A DNA stretch of 64,000 nucleotides from Hypomesus transpacificus. Taxonomy: Eukaryota; Chordata; Actinopteri; Osmeriformes; Osmeridae. Made by a program: the position numbers and the translations under genes. The notes beneath the pieces are model-generated. The model had not been told where the DNA came from, did not search any database, and worked only from the letters and a program-made list of their open reading frames with translations. The first letter of the stretch is position 1. The number at the start of each line of letters is the position of its first letter. The stretch is taken from NCBI RefSeq assembly GCF_021917145.1, contig NW_025814039.1:248001-312000 (forward strand). Reading direction: 5' to 3'. Of this stretch, positions 10,580-21,801 are shown one piece after another.

Positions 10580-12028
10580 GGAAGATAGTGTTGCATGACA
10601 TGACATGTCTGGTTGCAACCCAGTCTCATCCAAACTCGTCAAATATTGACGCTTGGGCAGAGCCCTTTGGCATCACTATACCGACGCCAGGCGATGCCTT
10701 TTTTGTAGTTTTTTGACGCCTTGGGACGCCCATTGACTTCCACGTTAATATGTTAGGCTTTTCCCGTAGACAAACTATGGCTTCGTATTTTGACGCATTA
10801 GGTCTCCCATAGATTTTGATGAGTGGCTTTCGGATTTTTACGAAACGTCATCAAAATAAATCGGGTGATTTCGTAAAAATCCGGCCTATGTGCTTTCAAC
10901 ATGATTTTAAACGTTATAAATGACATAAACCTTATTTAAGGACATAAAAGTTAGTTATAAAATGGACTGATACAAAATAGACCGATCTAAAAATGTATAT
11001 GCATTAAAAAAATATGGGTGAAAAAATCCGGTAGGTAAGCTATTATCGATGAGGTAAACATATATTTAAGATACTATCCTACTATATCCTTTTCATTGTT
11101 TTTTAGATTGGTTTAATGTTATTATGTTTGAGGTACATTGCCCGGTGCTTTGCATCATCAATATAAATTAATTGACTTTGTAAACTGCAAAAATAGGCTA
11201 ATACACTGTGCTAGCTAGCTAGCTAGTCTAACGTTATGTCATGCAAGGTCATGAACCGGTGCACATTCATTGGACTCAGACCAATGTTTATCTTGGCTGG
11301 CGTGGTCCTTTTTACATCTCATAGCTTGCTAGGCATGACATTTATTGTATTGTATTTTTTATCTTTCCTTACTTGCAGCTGAATTCACACATTTTCTGGA
11401 AACAATATCCTAATTACCTCACCATATCCTTGCCTTACAGTAGCCTATTTCATAATTTGTCAGGACGTACCTGTGTATACCTGTGTCCACCTACCTCTGT
11501 CTACCTGTATTACGCCCTCCACAGGCTCTGCCTGTCTTTCTGTTTCTGTCTTTCAGTTTGTCTGTGTTTGTGTGCATCTCCAGGCTCCAGTGATCCAGTC
11601 CATCCTACCTAAACAAGATCCACACCTGCGGTCCAGTTTTCCAATAACTTGCGGTGACATACCCTGGTTTGCCCTCACTGCCAGATCGTTGTTTTTACAA
11701 CCTGGTAGCTACGTTCCCGGCCTCCTTGTACTTCCGAGTCTATTATCTACTATTTGTATTCAAAGTGTTCTAATATTGCACTTTCTTGAGTCCCAAAGAA
11801 ACATCCCACTCACCCCAACTCTCCATCTGCCTGCCTACCCGCTCTGCTTGCTACCTGCCTCGGTGTTTGTGAGGCAAATATATATATTACTTCTTTCCAT
11901 GGTGCCGAAGTTCATGCTTTATTACAATACCCATAGGAATGAAATATAAGAATAAGAATTATTTAATGTGTGTTACTCATATTCCTACTTGTCATGCTTA
12001 TAACATGTCAATGTGTTTATGTTTGCAG
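10580..12028. other. Unassigned interval with an unclassified repeat-like block
   Basis: No retroviral 3' LTR could be defined after env. The part 10618-10920 looks like a dispersed repeat: several TTGACGC/GACGCC words and a short inverted pair, GGATTTTTACGAAA (about 10833) against TTTCGTAAAAATCC (about 10869). The rest is AT-rich with a (CTAG)n patch near 11212-11225 and a C/T-rich tract at 11460-11600. No supported gene was found. Confidence 0.4.
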
Positions 12029-12586
12029 AAAATGACCAAACCCAAAAGCAGGCCTTGCCCTCACTGCCAGGTCATGAACACAGCCAACCGCCTCTCACAA
12101 AAAAAGAGGATTAAGTCCAAGGAGGAGAGTTTGCATGTCGGTGACTGGGGGGAGAATGTGAAGAAGCAGCGCAACGCAGGCAGAGTGATAGATTCAGCCC
12201 GCATATCTGTGAGTGAGAATGTGGAGGTCTTAGGTTACTGTTCCATTCAGATCCATACTATAATGGTCAGAACTTGATATAAATGCCAGTTTTCATTGGC
12301 ATCAGGCCATATCATTGAATCAATAGCATCACATCTTATAGTCTTCCTGTCAGGACCCCTAGCTTTGTTAATTTGAAAAGAAGTATGGTAGATACTTTGA
12401 AAAGTAGGCAGCAGTATGATACAATTTCAAAAGTAGTTGATCAGATGGCAAGAGAGCTGATACAGAGGACAAAGCCTAATAACTTGTTAATGTCTTTTAG
12501 GTCTGTTTTTTAGGTCAATAAGCTGCATGAACTGGACTTAAAGCCCCTGCTCTTCATGGGGAAAGAGAATAGAGGGGGGGGGGGGT
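12029..12586 (+). pseudogene. Two exon-like segments of an unrecognised gene
   Basis: The segment 12029-12208 is bounded by TTTGCAG and GTGAGT, is 180 bp in phase 0, and encodes a peptide starting MTKPKSRPCPHCQVMN with a Cys-x2-Cys pair and a basic tail ending RVIDSARIS. A second segment starts after TTTTTTAG at 12514 in the matching phase and encodes VNKLHELDLKPLLFMGKENR. It then runs into a G12 tract and the 3' end of an L2 LINE at about 12587. The phase match and splice signals suggest a real, perhaps repeated, zinc-binding gene family whose second exon was cut by the LINE. I do not recognise the product. Another acidic exon-like stretch follows at 14189. Confidence 0.45.
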
Positions 12587-13960
12587 TTACATTTACATTT
12601 ATTCATTTAAAAGACGCTTTTATCCAAAGCGACTTCCAAGAGAGAGCTTACAAAAGAGCATAGGTCACTGATCATAACAACGTGATAGTCCCAAACATTG
12701 CAAGTAGCCAAAACATGAAGCATACATTGTGAAAAGCTAAACAAGTGCCAAAGGGAAGACCCATAAGAGCATGCAGTTATACAAGTTACAAATTAAACAA
12801 CATGAACCACAAAAGTGCAGGACTGTACCTGTAGAAGAACAATCAACAATAAAATATTTCACAGCGAGTACAAGACTTAACTTTGTTATATCTGACCTAA
12901 GAGAGCAACAAGTCACTCAATAAGAGTCATTGTGATCCTGGAGGAAACTAACTATCAAGTCCAGCCAAGCATTCTTAAGTGCCGTTGTACTCCCGGAACA
13001 AGTGCGTCTTGAGCCTTTTCTTGAAGGTGGGGAGACAGTCAGTGTCCCTGATGGAGGTGGGGAGCTGGTTCCACCATTGGGGGGCCAGGCAGGAGAAGAG
13101 CTTGTGTTGGGACCGGGCAGTCTTGAGCGGTGGGACCACCAGGCGGTTGTCTGAAGAAGACCGTAGGTGACGGGTGGGGGTGTAAGGCTGCAGGAGAGAC
13201 TTGATGTAGACGGGTGCAGTCCCGTTCACTGCTCGGAAGGTCAGTACCAGGGTCTTGAATCTGATACGGGCGTTGATGGGTAGCCAGTGGAGAGAGATGA
13301 GGAGCGGGGTAACATGGGAGCGTCTGGGTAGATTGTAGACCAGGCGGGCCGCTGCGTTCTGAATCCTCTGAAGAGGGCGGGTTGCACATGCTGGGAGAAT
13401 AGCGAGCAGCGAGTTGCAGTAGTCCAACTTGGAGAGGACCAGTGCTTGGACTAGCAGCTGGGTGGAGTGCTCAGACAGGTATCTCCTGATCTTCCGGATG
13501 TTGTAGAGGGTGAATCAACAAGACCGGGAGACTGCAGCGATGTGGGCCGTGAGGGAGAGCTCGTCATCCATGGTAACCCCAAGGTTCCTGGCAGAGGATG
13601 AGGGGGTCACTGTCGCAGATCCCAGGGTGATTGACAGATCGTGGGAGATGGAGGGTTTAGCCGGGATGATGAGAAGTTCTGTTTTGGCGAGGTTCAGCTG
13701 GAGGTGGTGCTCGGTCATCCAGGCGGAGATGTCTGCGAGGCAGGCCTCAATCCTAGCTGAGATCCCCGGATCGGTCGGGGGGAACGACAGGTGCAGCTGG
13801 GTGTCGTCGCCGTAGCAGTGGTAGGAGAAGTGGTAGTTTACAGTACCACTTAAGAAGTGGTAGTTTACAGCAAAGGTCATTGCAGGAATAGGCTTCATAC
13901 CAGAGGGGCCTGTGAGGGAGATCATAAAACAAAATGACCACCCTTTATGAATACTATCTT
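12587..13960 (-). mobile_element. L2-type LINE, 5'-truncated copy 1
   Basis: The minus strand carries the end of the RT and the C-terminal domain of an L2/CR1-group LINE, then the 3'UTR. The 3' terminus (plus-strand 12587-12640) has the fish L2 tail, with AAGCGTCTTTTAAATGAATAAATG on the minus strand followed by AATGTAAATG-type repeats. The 5' end is truncated near 13960 and includes a short direct duplication (AAGTGGTAGTTTACAG twice, about 13830-13870). Two related copies lie at 39963-41030 and 58870-59310. Confidence 0.85.
12975..13925 (-). pseudogene. L2 reverse transcriptase C-terminal part, one nonsense codon
   Basis: The frame contains the RT catalytic motif as YGDDTQL (near residue 45), then NLGVTMDDELSLTAHI, LDYCNSLLA, LQRIQNAAARLVYNLPR, SLHWLPI, and the terminal FRAVNGTAPVYI...KRLKTHLFREYNGT. 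These are hallmarks of the L2 clade in fishes. The frame is open from 13925 to 12975 except for one TGA at 13515-13517. The sister copy at 40.0 kb has AGA there, so this is a single nonsense change. The endonuclease and most of the RT are missing through 5' truncation. Confidence 0.85.
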
Positions 13961-14188
13961 AAATGTAAGAACACATATTTTGCATTGGGACATGCTTTTT
14001 TATAACTTTGCATTTATATTTAGTTTCTTAAGACGTTTTGTAACATAAAATATACTAATAGAATATTGTTGATGAGTAAATATTCCCTGATTAGACCCTA
14101 ATTTCTGTTTAATTAACCTCATTTGTGGGGCTGTCGATTTAAATAATGTTACGTCTACATTTACTTATTTGTCTTTATCTCTCAGACC

Positions 14189-14286
14189 ACAATAGCCTTC
14201 TTGCCACAGCTGGTGAAGAAACACCAGAAGAAACACCAGAAGTAACATCCCCTGCCTCCACTCAGGATCAAACCTTCACCCTTAAC
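14189..14286 (+). other. Candidate acidic exon
   Basis: After a TCTTTATCTCTCAG acceptor, an open stretch encodes a Thr/Glu-rich peptide (EETPEETPEVTSPAS). It then runs into a repeat starting GGGCGTAGATTT. It may belong with the exon-like segments at 12.0-12.6 kb, but the phase does not follow directly, so an exon would be missing between them. The rest of 13961-14188 shows no feature. Confidence 0.3.
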
Positions 14287-14507
14287 CATGGGCGTAGATT
14301 TAGGGGGGGATGCTAGGTACTTGTCCCCACCAACATTTGAAAATGACAAAATTGTCCCCACCAATATTTTAGCGAATTGTGCTGCTATTTGGATCGATTC
14401 CGACGGCCATGACGCGACATTAATAGAAACGGCATAATTTGATTGGCTGAAAACCCGAAGGGGGAGGGTTATCTGACACGCGACACACACGGAAGAAGCA
14501 CATGCTA
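14287..14507. repeat. GGGCGTAGATTT repeat fragment
   Basis: Starts GGGCGTAGATTTAGGGGGGG and contains TGTCCCCACCAA twice. The style resembles the repeat at 17219-17414, which also has G7-8 runs and TGTCCCCCC. It is probably the end of a non-autonomous DNA transposon. No inverted partner was found nearby. Confidence 0.35.
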
Positions 14508-15529
14508 CCAGAGAATGTCTAATAAAGAGAGAACTTCCACTCTCGGGAAACTTCCGGGTTCTGAACTGGTTGCAGTTCCACTCAAGTTCCATATGAGGGC
14601 GCTAACGGTCGAGTGCAGAATGAATGGAGTCTATGGAGCTATACCCCTCAAAATCCACTTTTCTCAGGATCTAATTTTTTGTTCAGTAATTTGAATTCTG
14701 AATTCGAAAGGGGAGACAAAAAAAACACACCGCTGGGTGTTAGATTTTTTTAAAGTCGCCTTTTCGTTCTAAAAAGCCTTTGAAAATGTAATTGACGTCA
14801 TACACATCGTACGACCAGAGCTACTGCTTGACGGCAAGCTCTGGTTACTTCCACTTTTCTCTCGAGGCATCAACAACACAGATGACAGGTTAGGCTCTCC
14901 CTGTCAATACAAATGCTAGAAAGAGTTTTGGCTTGCTAATGTTGTTGCTAATAGCCGCGTTTCCCAGATTCGTTAAGAAGCTCTTAAGCGCGAAGAGCTT
15001 CTTAGGAGCGCTCTTAAGAGCGCTGTGAAAGAAGGACGTGTTTCCCAGAGTCGTTCTTGGCTTAAGAAGATCTTTCACTAAGAAGGAAATGTAAGATCAG
15101 CCTGACCCACTCTTAACAGCCTTCTTAGCGACCAAACGCTCACTGCAGCCGCGTCAGGGAAACTGACACTTTATACTAAAACCATGCGTGATGATAAATG
15201 TGCACCCACAGCTGCCGAACACTGACGCAAGAATAATAATAGCATAAGAAGAAAAATAACGATATAAAAATAAATAATTGCCCATGTGTTCCTGTAGCTA
15301 CATAAACAAAATGAATCATCATTACTATCACTCATTATGTTTTCAAAAACATTTGGCATCTGCATGAGTTTACATTAGATATAAAAACATAAACAACCCT
15401 GTGGTATTTCACAGATATCAGGGAAACTGACAGGTGTTATTGAACTCGGCTGGAACCTCTTCAAGATATCGAGGCTCCACCTCAGTCTATCTATAAAGGC
15501 GTTGCTGAAGTCCACGCGAGTGAGACACC

Positions 15530-17109
15530 ATGGCTGCAATACAGCATATTCTCGCTGCTAATCAACAGCGTCGCCGTGCGCGAAGCCAGATAGTTTTTAT
15601 TAGTGCTGTCAAACGATTAAAATATTTTATCGCGATTAATCGCATTAATGTCATAGTTAACTCGCAATTAATCAATTAATCGCACATTTTTATCTATTCT
15701 AAATGTCCCTTGATTTCTTTTTGTCCCATTCTTATTTCAAATTTTAAAGCTCTTATCAACATGGAAAAGTGGTTCGGATTGCTTCGTGCAAATATTTTTT
15801 TATTGAAAACAACATTGCAATCGCCTGGCTTTGACGAGGGGGCGGAGAATTTGCATGAATCGCATCAGCTGTGTGCTTGGCCATCAAGTGGTATTTCAGA
15901 CTGGACGTGCTGCGATGATAGCTCAGTTAACAACGACAAAACACACAGATCACTTTGGTCTTGTCAATGGAACCATTTGGCAACTATTTAAAAGTAAACT
16001 TTCCATTCAGAATCTTATAGGCATCCATTTCGGCGTCTCGCACTCGCCATCCACTCAAAACGTAACGTAAGCCTACTACCAGAGAATGTCTAATATCCGT
16101 AAACGGCCTCTGCTACTACTCTTTAGCCGGCTCGCAAGCCAAACAAGTGTGTGTGGCATGCCTGTTGTTTTATTTCCGGTCTAGCTAGATCCGGTGTGGT
16201 TTTGTAGTCTTTCTAACGTCGGTAATTGTTGCAACAGCATGTGACAAAAACTACAAAGTTTGCTAGGCCAAAAAGAGCGTTAATCGCGCGATAAAAAAAT
16301 TGACGCCGTTAATTTGGGTTTGCGTTAACGCCGTTAATAACGCGTTAAACTGACAGCACTAGTTTATATAAATGCCTATGTGCGTCAGCACTGCTCCCCA
16401 CTGAATGTGCTGTCGGACCGGGCTGTCCAGTCCAAGTACCGGCTTCCCCGTATGGAGATCCAACGCCTCGTCACGCTAGTGTCACCACACATCCGGAGGG
16501 CAACCCGCTGCAATTTTGCCCTCAGCCCGGAGGTGCAGCTCCTGGCCTTGCTGCGTTTTTACGCAGTGGGGAGCTTCCTGGATGTGGTGGGGGACAGCAC
16601 CATCCTCAGCAAGGCATCGGTTTCACGGGGTGTGGCAGCCATGACACCGATCCTCCTGAGCCATGCCCGGACACATCCAAATGCCCACCACACGGGACGA
16701 GGTCCGCCAGGTCCACAGTGGATTTCATGCCGTGGCTGGGATCTCCCGGGTAATCGGTGTCGTGGATGGCACACTGATTCCAATCCGCAATCCCTCCCTG
16801 GTGGATCTGCGCTGGATTGGGAGGAAACATTACGCTGCCATCAACACCCAGGTGGCAGTGGACCACAATGGCCTCATCACGGACATCGTGGCCAGGAAGC
16901 ACACACGACAGCTTCGTGTGGGCCAAATCAGCTGTGGCTGAGGCTGGCAGAGGAGAGTTTGGCAGGAGCATCTTCCTCGGGGACAGTGGCTACCCTCTCC
17001 GGAGTTACCTCGTGACACCGATGATCAACCCAGCAACACCACAGGAGGAGAGGTTCAATGAGGCCCACACACACACCAGGACCCACATTAAATGGGTGTT
17101 TGGCCCCTA
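15530..17109 (+). pseudogene. Harbinger DDE nuclease (HARBI1-like), broken
   Basis: This is the transposase that cuts and joins Harbinger DNA. The probable start is the ATG at 15530 (MAAIQHILAANQQRRRARSQ). It is interrupted by the hAT MITE at 15601-16361 and resumes at 16380 with LSDRAVQSKYRLPRMEIQRLV and FYAVGSFLDVVGDS. Two frameshifts follow, near 16680 and 16910. The first catalytic Asp is in GVVDGTLIPI (about 16755), HDS follows at about 16905, and the second Asp is in LGDSGYPL (about 16978). The final motif reads HIKWVFG (about 17085) where HARBI1-type proteins have I-E-R-x-F-G, so the catalytic Glu appears lost. A stop follows at 17107-17109. The Myb-like partner protein of autonomous Harbingers was not found. 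Confidence 0.85.
15601..16361. mobile_element. hAT MITE in Harbinger transposase
   Basis: 761 bp with ends TAGTGCTGTCA and TGACAGCACTA. It is flanked by an 8-bp duplication with one mismatch (GTTTTTAT at 15593-15600, GTTTATAT at 16362-16369). It contains several ATTAATCGC words near both ends, typical of this abundant fish MITE. No transposase is encoded. Confidence 0.85.
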
Positions 17110-17218
17110 AGACGTCACCACCAGTCACCAATCACAGATATCAGCACCACCCTACTCCCAACAATAAACCCACTACCACTACCATCACACAACCCATATC
17201 AACTATCATGTATAGGGC

Positions 17219-17414
17219 TCAAGGCCGTAGCCATGGAGTCAACATTGGGGGGTACGAATTACATTTTTATGATAATTTCAGACAGCGTGCGTGGTTGCCT
17301 GTCGTAGCGTAACACATTTATATTTTTATATCAATGTATTGGGGGGGACATTTTGACCAGATTTGAATATTGGGGGGGGATGTCCCCCCCCAATATGTAT
17401 TATGATTACGGCCT
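17219..17414. mobile_element. Short element with AAGGCCGTA/TACGGCCTT ends
   Basis: Begins AAGGCCGTAGCCATGGAG and ends GATTACGGCCTT, so the first and last bases are an imperfect inverted repeat. Internal G8 and C8 runs could pair. No clear flanking duplication was seen. Confidence 0.45.
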
Positions 17415-17622
17415 TACACGGTGTTGTGTGTGATTCATGCGCTGATGAAGTGGTGGGTGATCGATTTTCCTGGCATCGATTAATTTAGTTCAACACCACG
17501 GCGGTGGACAGCTCCCACTAAGAGCTTCTTAAGAGGCTTCTTTGGCGGGATCTTAAGAAGGCAGTTAAGAACGCGTCTGGGAAACACCCCTATCTTAGCG
17601 CTCCTTCTTAGCCGAACCCTTC

Positions 17623-19013
17623 TTAAAACCTGTTCTGGATCCTTGGCTCGCTGGCGAGCCAGAAATGGTTTGCGCCCCTCCCTCAGTGAAAACGCACTCA
17701 ATTGAATAAATATTTCTTTTAGACTGCTACACATATGATACCTCGTTGGAAAGCTACGATTCTTGTGCTTCTATTGAAATAAACCAATTCAAGCTCAACT
17801 CGCAACAGAAAGTACCGTCAATGTCTTTGTCCGGTGACCGTTCCTTCAACAATGCTAGAGAAAAAAGTCGTACTTACCTACGATTACATAGGAATGTTCC
17901 AGGTATGCACACAACTCATCAAAACCTCATCTGCTTACATTCCCAAGGGTCCAAAGTATCAAACCATATCGAGTAATTGTCCAAACAATGAATTATATCC
18001 ACACATAGCCACGATCTTGTTGCTTCATTCTTCCTTCGTCAAATTATTATTTTTCATTCTCTAAGTTAGTATCGCTTGTAGAAGGAAATCGGGGTCGAGT
18101 TCGAAGGCGGGGATGGTCGTAAAATGGCCGCTAGACACAGAGGTTTCTATTGACATATCGATCTGACCAATAGGAGCTTCCATGCCCCGGTGACAGCCCT
18201 CAAAAGCCAACCAGGTCTGTGCGTCCTGCCCCCACCCCCCCGCCCCCTCTACACGATTTTTTCTAACTGGCTTCAACTGGGCCTGAAATGAGCTAGTTAT
18301 CCTTGTAGCTTAGCGCTAGCTGTAAATGGCGATACTCCATATGCCAGGTTTTGTGGAGCCTTCAAAATAAAAGTCGATTGCGCAATATGTCAGTGTTCTT
18401 TGTGTGCCAATCCTGGGAATCAGATAAAGCACTCCAATGTGTTCATGCTTCAGTTTTTGTGTTTCAGTAATACAAATGATGGATTTAGCTGTTATATATG
18501 ATAGTTCTAAGTACCACCTTTCATTAGAGATAACAATTATACCTTTTTATCCAAAGAATTTGACCTTGGTGAGAAGGGTCATTCTGGAGTCTCCAAAAGG
18601 CCCTTTTAGAAAACGCCTGGATGTACTCTTATAAAAACATGTGTCAAATATGAATATATTGTGGTATTATGTTGGACTTTTGATCTGAATTGGGTAAGGC
18701 TTCAACCTGTGGTCCAATTCTGTCTTCCAGCTAATACCTACCACCTCTAGGCCTCTTCAGGCCTGTGTTTTCAAAACAAAATCTAGGCGGAAATAGAAAC
18801 TTTCACTTTCCTTGTGTTCAAGCTTCTATTTCTCAACACCAGTAGGACTGACAGGGGTCCTGACAACAAGGAACATAACTTCAGAGTGTCAGCTTTCAAA
18901 AGAGTCAATTTACATGCATATACTCCAAATGGTTCAAGAATAGCAGTCAATTTACTTTGGGTATGCTGTTTAGGCGTTTATAGGCACATTTAACAGGTTT
19001 CAGAAGAGGTTAA
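17623..19013. mobile_element. piggyBac-like non-autonomous element
   Basis: TTAA at 17623-17626 and again at 19010-19013 flank 1.38 kb with imperfect inverted ends (AACCTGTTCTGG at the left, CAGAAGAGG at the right). Removing the block with one TTAA restores a continuous Harbinger 3' subterminal region with its TTCTTAAG repeats. No transposase is seen. Two short reading frames inside (17746-17976, 18437-18634) have no recognisable domain. Confidence 0.5.
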
Positions 19014-19461
19014 GAGCCTTCTTAAGTCCTTAAGAACGATCGAATCTGGGAAACGCGGCCAATGTTGCTAATGCTCGGACATTCTGGTTCTGCTTCGGAT
19101 GCCATCAAGCGGGATCTCTGGTCGTAGTCAGTCCTTCACTAACCACTCACCATTCATTAGCAGAATGCTAGCGTGTTATGGGCAACAACGACTTAACCTG
19201 TAAGAAATCGAAAGGACATAAGTACTCGTTCATTCAACTTTTGACCTGTAATCCATGTTGAACATGCAAAAACTACCATCAAATCTGAGATTTATCAACG
19301 ACAATCAGACAAAAGAGAAAATTTAGCCTTTTAGCTCCATAGACTCCCATTCATTTTTCACTCGACCACGATCACTCCCAGTGGAACTCTGGTGGAACTG
19401 CAACAAAATTTGGTACAATGGGACTTAATAGGGAGTGGCAGGCTCTCCTTAAACAGGCTCT

Positions 19462-19777
19462 GGTTGTACTTCACTCCATTCTACAACAGAAAGGTCAGGG
19501 AGGACTGCCTGATACGAGCCTGCTAAAGATAGCCAGCATCTCGGATTTCTTTAACCAAGTCTGTTTCATTCATAATTTGCCTGAGAAAGCGTCTGGGCGT
19601 TCGCAACCGACATGCGCAGTTGAGCCAGCTTGACAGTCGTGTGAAGTCGGGTGAAAATTGGTCAGGCCGATCAGGTCCAAGCTCCTTCACTTTGAGCTTC
19701 TCTTGAAAATTTCTTTTTTCAAAGGGCGTATTTGTAAGCGATTTGTCTGAATTGCAAGTTTCGCTTCATGACGTTAG
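19462..19777. other. Unassigned interval
   Basis: Single-copy-looking sequence between two elements. No gene, repeat end or structured RNA was recognised. Confidence 0.4.
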
Positions 19778-20574
19778 CAGTGACGTGCGGTGATGTCAGT
19801 AAGAGGGTAGGCACTGAGTTATGAAAGCCAGATTACCAAATTTATTGTTAGGCTAATATGTCAAAACAGTAAATGCAGTAAACAGTAGGCAGTAGCTTAC
19901 AGCCGCTGAATGTTAGCACAGCCACATAGCCAATCTTTTCATACCAGTCTGTTTGAAAAGATCGAAAACATGTTGTCCCTTTGCTGCAGTAGTCCATCTA
20001 AGTCTGGCGTAGACATCCCTCTTGCTATTAACTCCTTTTTGAATAAAATCGAGCTTGGAGAAATTCCTCAAGTCTGATATCGGCAGACACCGCTGCTGTC
20101 ATTTTGACTTGAATTTTACGCTTACAACGTAGCCAGTGTAATGACGTTAGCTGCGCAAATTTCCAGTAATATCTCGATTTTAATTGGTCCATGTTTGATA
20201 CGTAACGTAGATGATTACTGGCATGACATATTTACGTGCAAGGCACAGCAGAGTTGTGCTTTTCGACGTACATAAACAAGAATACAGGATCGAAGTGCGC
20301 ATGCGCAACACAAGTTTTTCGTTGTCGTCCGCAATGGACAGTGAAAGCACTGCTTATTCTACCATTTTGTTGTATTTGATTATGCAAATACATTTGTCAT
20401 CGTAACGTCTAAACAATTGGAATAACACACATATTGCATATATAAATCACAAGAATAATCAGTAAAAATACAAATACAAGTTTATTAAATACAATTATTT
20501 AAAAAACATTTTTACGTTTGAATTTTGGCAGGGTAGGCAGTGCCTACCTTGCCTACCCTGACTGCACGTCACTG
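19778..20574. mobile_element. hAT MITE with perfect 8-bp duplication
   Basis: 797 bp starting CAGTGACGTGCGGTGATG and ending CTGACTGCACGTCACTG. The 8-bp sequence GACGTTAG flanks it exactly (19770-19777 and 20575-20582). No coding capacity was seen. A GGGTAGGCAGTGCCTACC hairpin lies near the right end. Confidence 0.9.
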
Positions 20575-20971
20575 GACGTTAGCTAGCTAGCTAGCTTTAT
20601 AACGTTAGAGCTATGGTAGCTACAAATTCAGTTCTGAGAGAACACCATGACAACGTAAATAAACAACTTCTTAAATGTGTTGAGTGATGTGATTGGATGT
20701 GACAGACGTAACGGGCCCTATCATAATGTATTTGACAAGCCCTCTAGTAAATCAGCAGTTGGTCCCATATATATATATATCTATGGTTGGTCCTATCTCT
20801 TGCATTGAGAGGAGCGAACTACGCATGTACAACTTATAACGACAGTCAATGGGGCTCAATCAGACCCCCACCCCCCGGCTTGAAGCAACGGCCCCGGTGG
20901 ATGTAGGTGGTATTGCATTTACGGTTAGGTTCCCGTGTCTTCCTGTCGTTTTTATTCTATTAACTCTAAGT

Positions 20972-21183
20972 CAGGGGTGTCCAATCCTGGTCCTCAAGGG
21001 CCACTGTCCTGCATGTTTTAGATGTTTCCCTGCTCCAGCACACCTGATTCACATGAATGGTCATTACCCGGCTTCCAAAGAGCTTGATAACGACCCATTC
21101 ATTTGAATCAGGTGTGCTGGAGCAGGGAAACATCTAAAACATACAGGACAGTGGCCCTCGAGGACCAGGATTGGACACCCCTG
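20972..21183. mobile_element. Palindromic hAT-type MITE, 212 bp
   Basis: Begins CAGGGGTGTCCAATCCTGGT and ends ACCAGGATTGGACACCCCTG. Long inverted repeats of about 90 bp include GCTCCAGCACACCTGATTC on one side and its complement on the other. No flanking duplication is evident. Half-copies of a relative lie at about 39829-39925 and in the right palindrome arm at about 54495-54590. Confidence 0.8.
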
Positions 21184-21229
21184 GCCTTCGTCAATAAAAG
21201 TTGCCTGCAAATGTGCTCGCGGATACTAA

Positions 21230-21801
21230 AGGCCGATTTATACTTCTTCGTCTTCGTTAACGGACAGACGCACTCACAGAGTCGGACCGACTGGTTGAAT
21301 TAATACAACTCCAATGGCTCTGCGTGCTGAAAGCAATTCACCGCCAGAACAGTAGATAGCGCTGCACTGCAATGCTAGCTAGGTTATCGAAAAGTCGGAG
21401 CAAATTTACAAATAAGACGTTTCATCAATAAAATAAGCACATTTTCAGCAACTACACTGCCCATTTCTTGTCACATTTTAATTCAGATGCTGATTTACAT
21501 GTACTGTTTAGCTGAAATAAGAGTTGTAAAAACTTACAACAATGGCGGTCAAAGGATTCTGTTATTTTGTTGGTCACGGCAACCCCGCCCCTACCCCTGA
21601 CGCAAGCGGTTCTTAATACAGACCAATCACAGTCAAGGGGTATCCGTAAAATGACGGACGGACAGACGGATAGTCAGGAAAATCAGGAGGTGCGCGCAGA
21701 GCTCTGCGAGGGGCTCAGAGAGGACACGCAGAGGGCGTTTCTTGACGGAGAGGGCGTTCCCCGTGTGCGTCTGCGTAAAAACGCAGAAGTATAAATCGGC
21801 C
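21230..21801. mobile_element. Harbinger-type MITE, TAA duplication
   Basis: Ends AGGCCGATTTATACTTC and GAAGTATAAATCGGCC, with TAA on both sides (21227-21229, 21802-21804). Repeat copy B (near 28970) has the unoccupied site with a single TAA, confirming the insertion. About 200 bp of the interior (21330-21540) is shared, inverted, with the MITE at 30181-30886. Confidence 0.85.

Larger units (their letters stand above)
5440..10580 (+). mobile_element. Endogenous retrovirus remnant (late pol and env)
   Basis: An old proviral copy related to gamma/epsilon-type fish retroviruses. In order it keeps the end of RT, the RNase H, the integrase, and then an env reading frame in several broken pieces. 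gag, protease and the RT catalytic core are absent, and no LTR is recognised on either side. The pol-env spacing and the GPY/F-type integrase tail match simple retroviruses. Many stops and frameshifts show that it is not coding-competent. Confidence 0.85.
14953..19060 (+). mobile_element. PIF/Harbinger transposon with nested insertions
   Basis: Terminal inverted repeats read AGCCGCGTTTCCCAGATTCG at the left and CGAATCTGGGAAACGCGGCC at the right. AAT flanks both sides (14950-14952, 19061-19063), giving a 3-bp target duplication as in Harbinger. The matching hAT-like element at 47.5 kb shows the empty site. Subterminal repeats of TTAAGAAG and TTTCCCAGA occur at 14970-15080, 17520-17620 and 19010-19050. 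Inside are a broken nuclease-type transposase, a 761-bp hAT MITE, a G-rich repeat and a piggyBac-like block. Confidence 0.85.
14508..19461 (+). mobile_element. hAT-like non-autonomous element, copy 1, interrupted by Harbinger
   Basis: The two pieces 14508-14952 and 19061-19461 together match the uninterrupted 849-bp element at 47103-47951. It begins CAGAGAATGTCTAATAAAG and ends CCTTAAACAGGCTCTG, giving short CAGAG...CTCTG terminal inverted repeats. No coding capacity is seen. The flanks of this copy do not show a clear duplication; the second copy does. Confidence 0.75.

Noticed and set aside
11473..11949. Plus-strand frame of 158 codons as a gene
   Set aside because: Low-complexity Cys/Leu/Ser-rich translation from a C/T-rich tract; no domain or splice context.
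16559..17018. Minus-strand frames opposite the Harbinger nuclease
   Set aside because: Shadows of the real transposase frames on the plus strand.
20972..21183. Transcription terminator hairpin
   Set aside because: The long inverted repeat is a known type of MITE and related half-copies occur elsewhere in the window.
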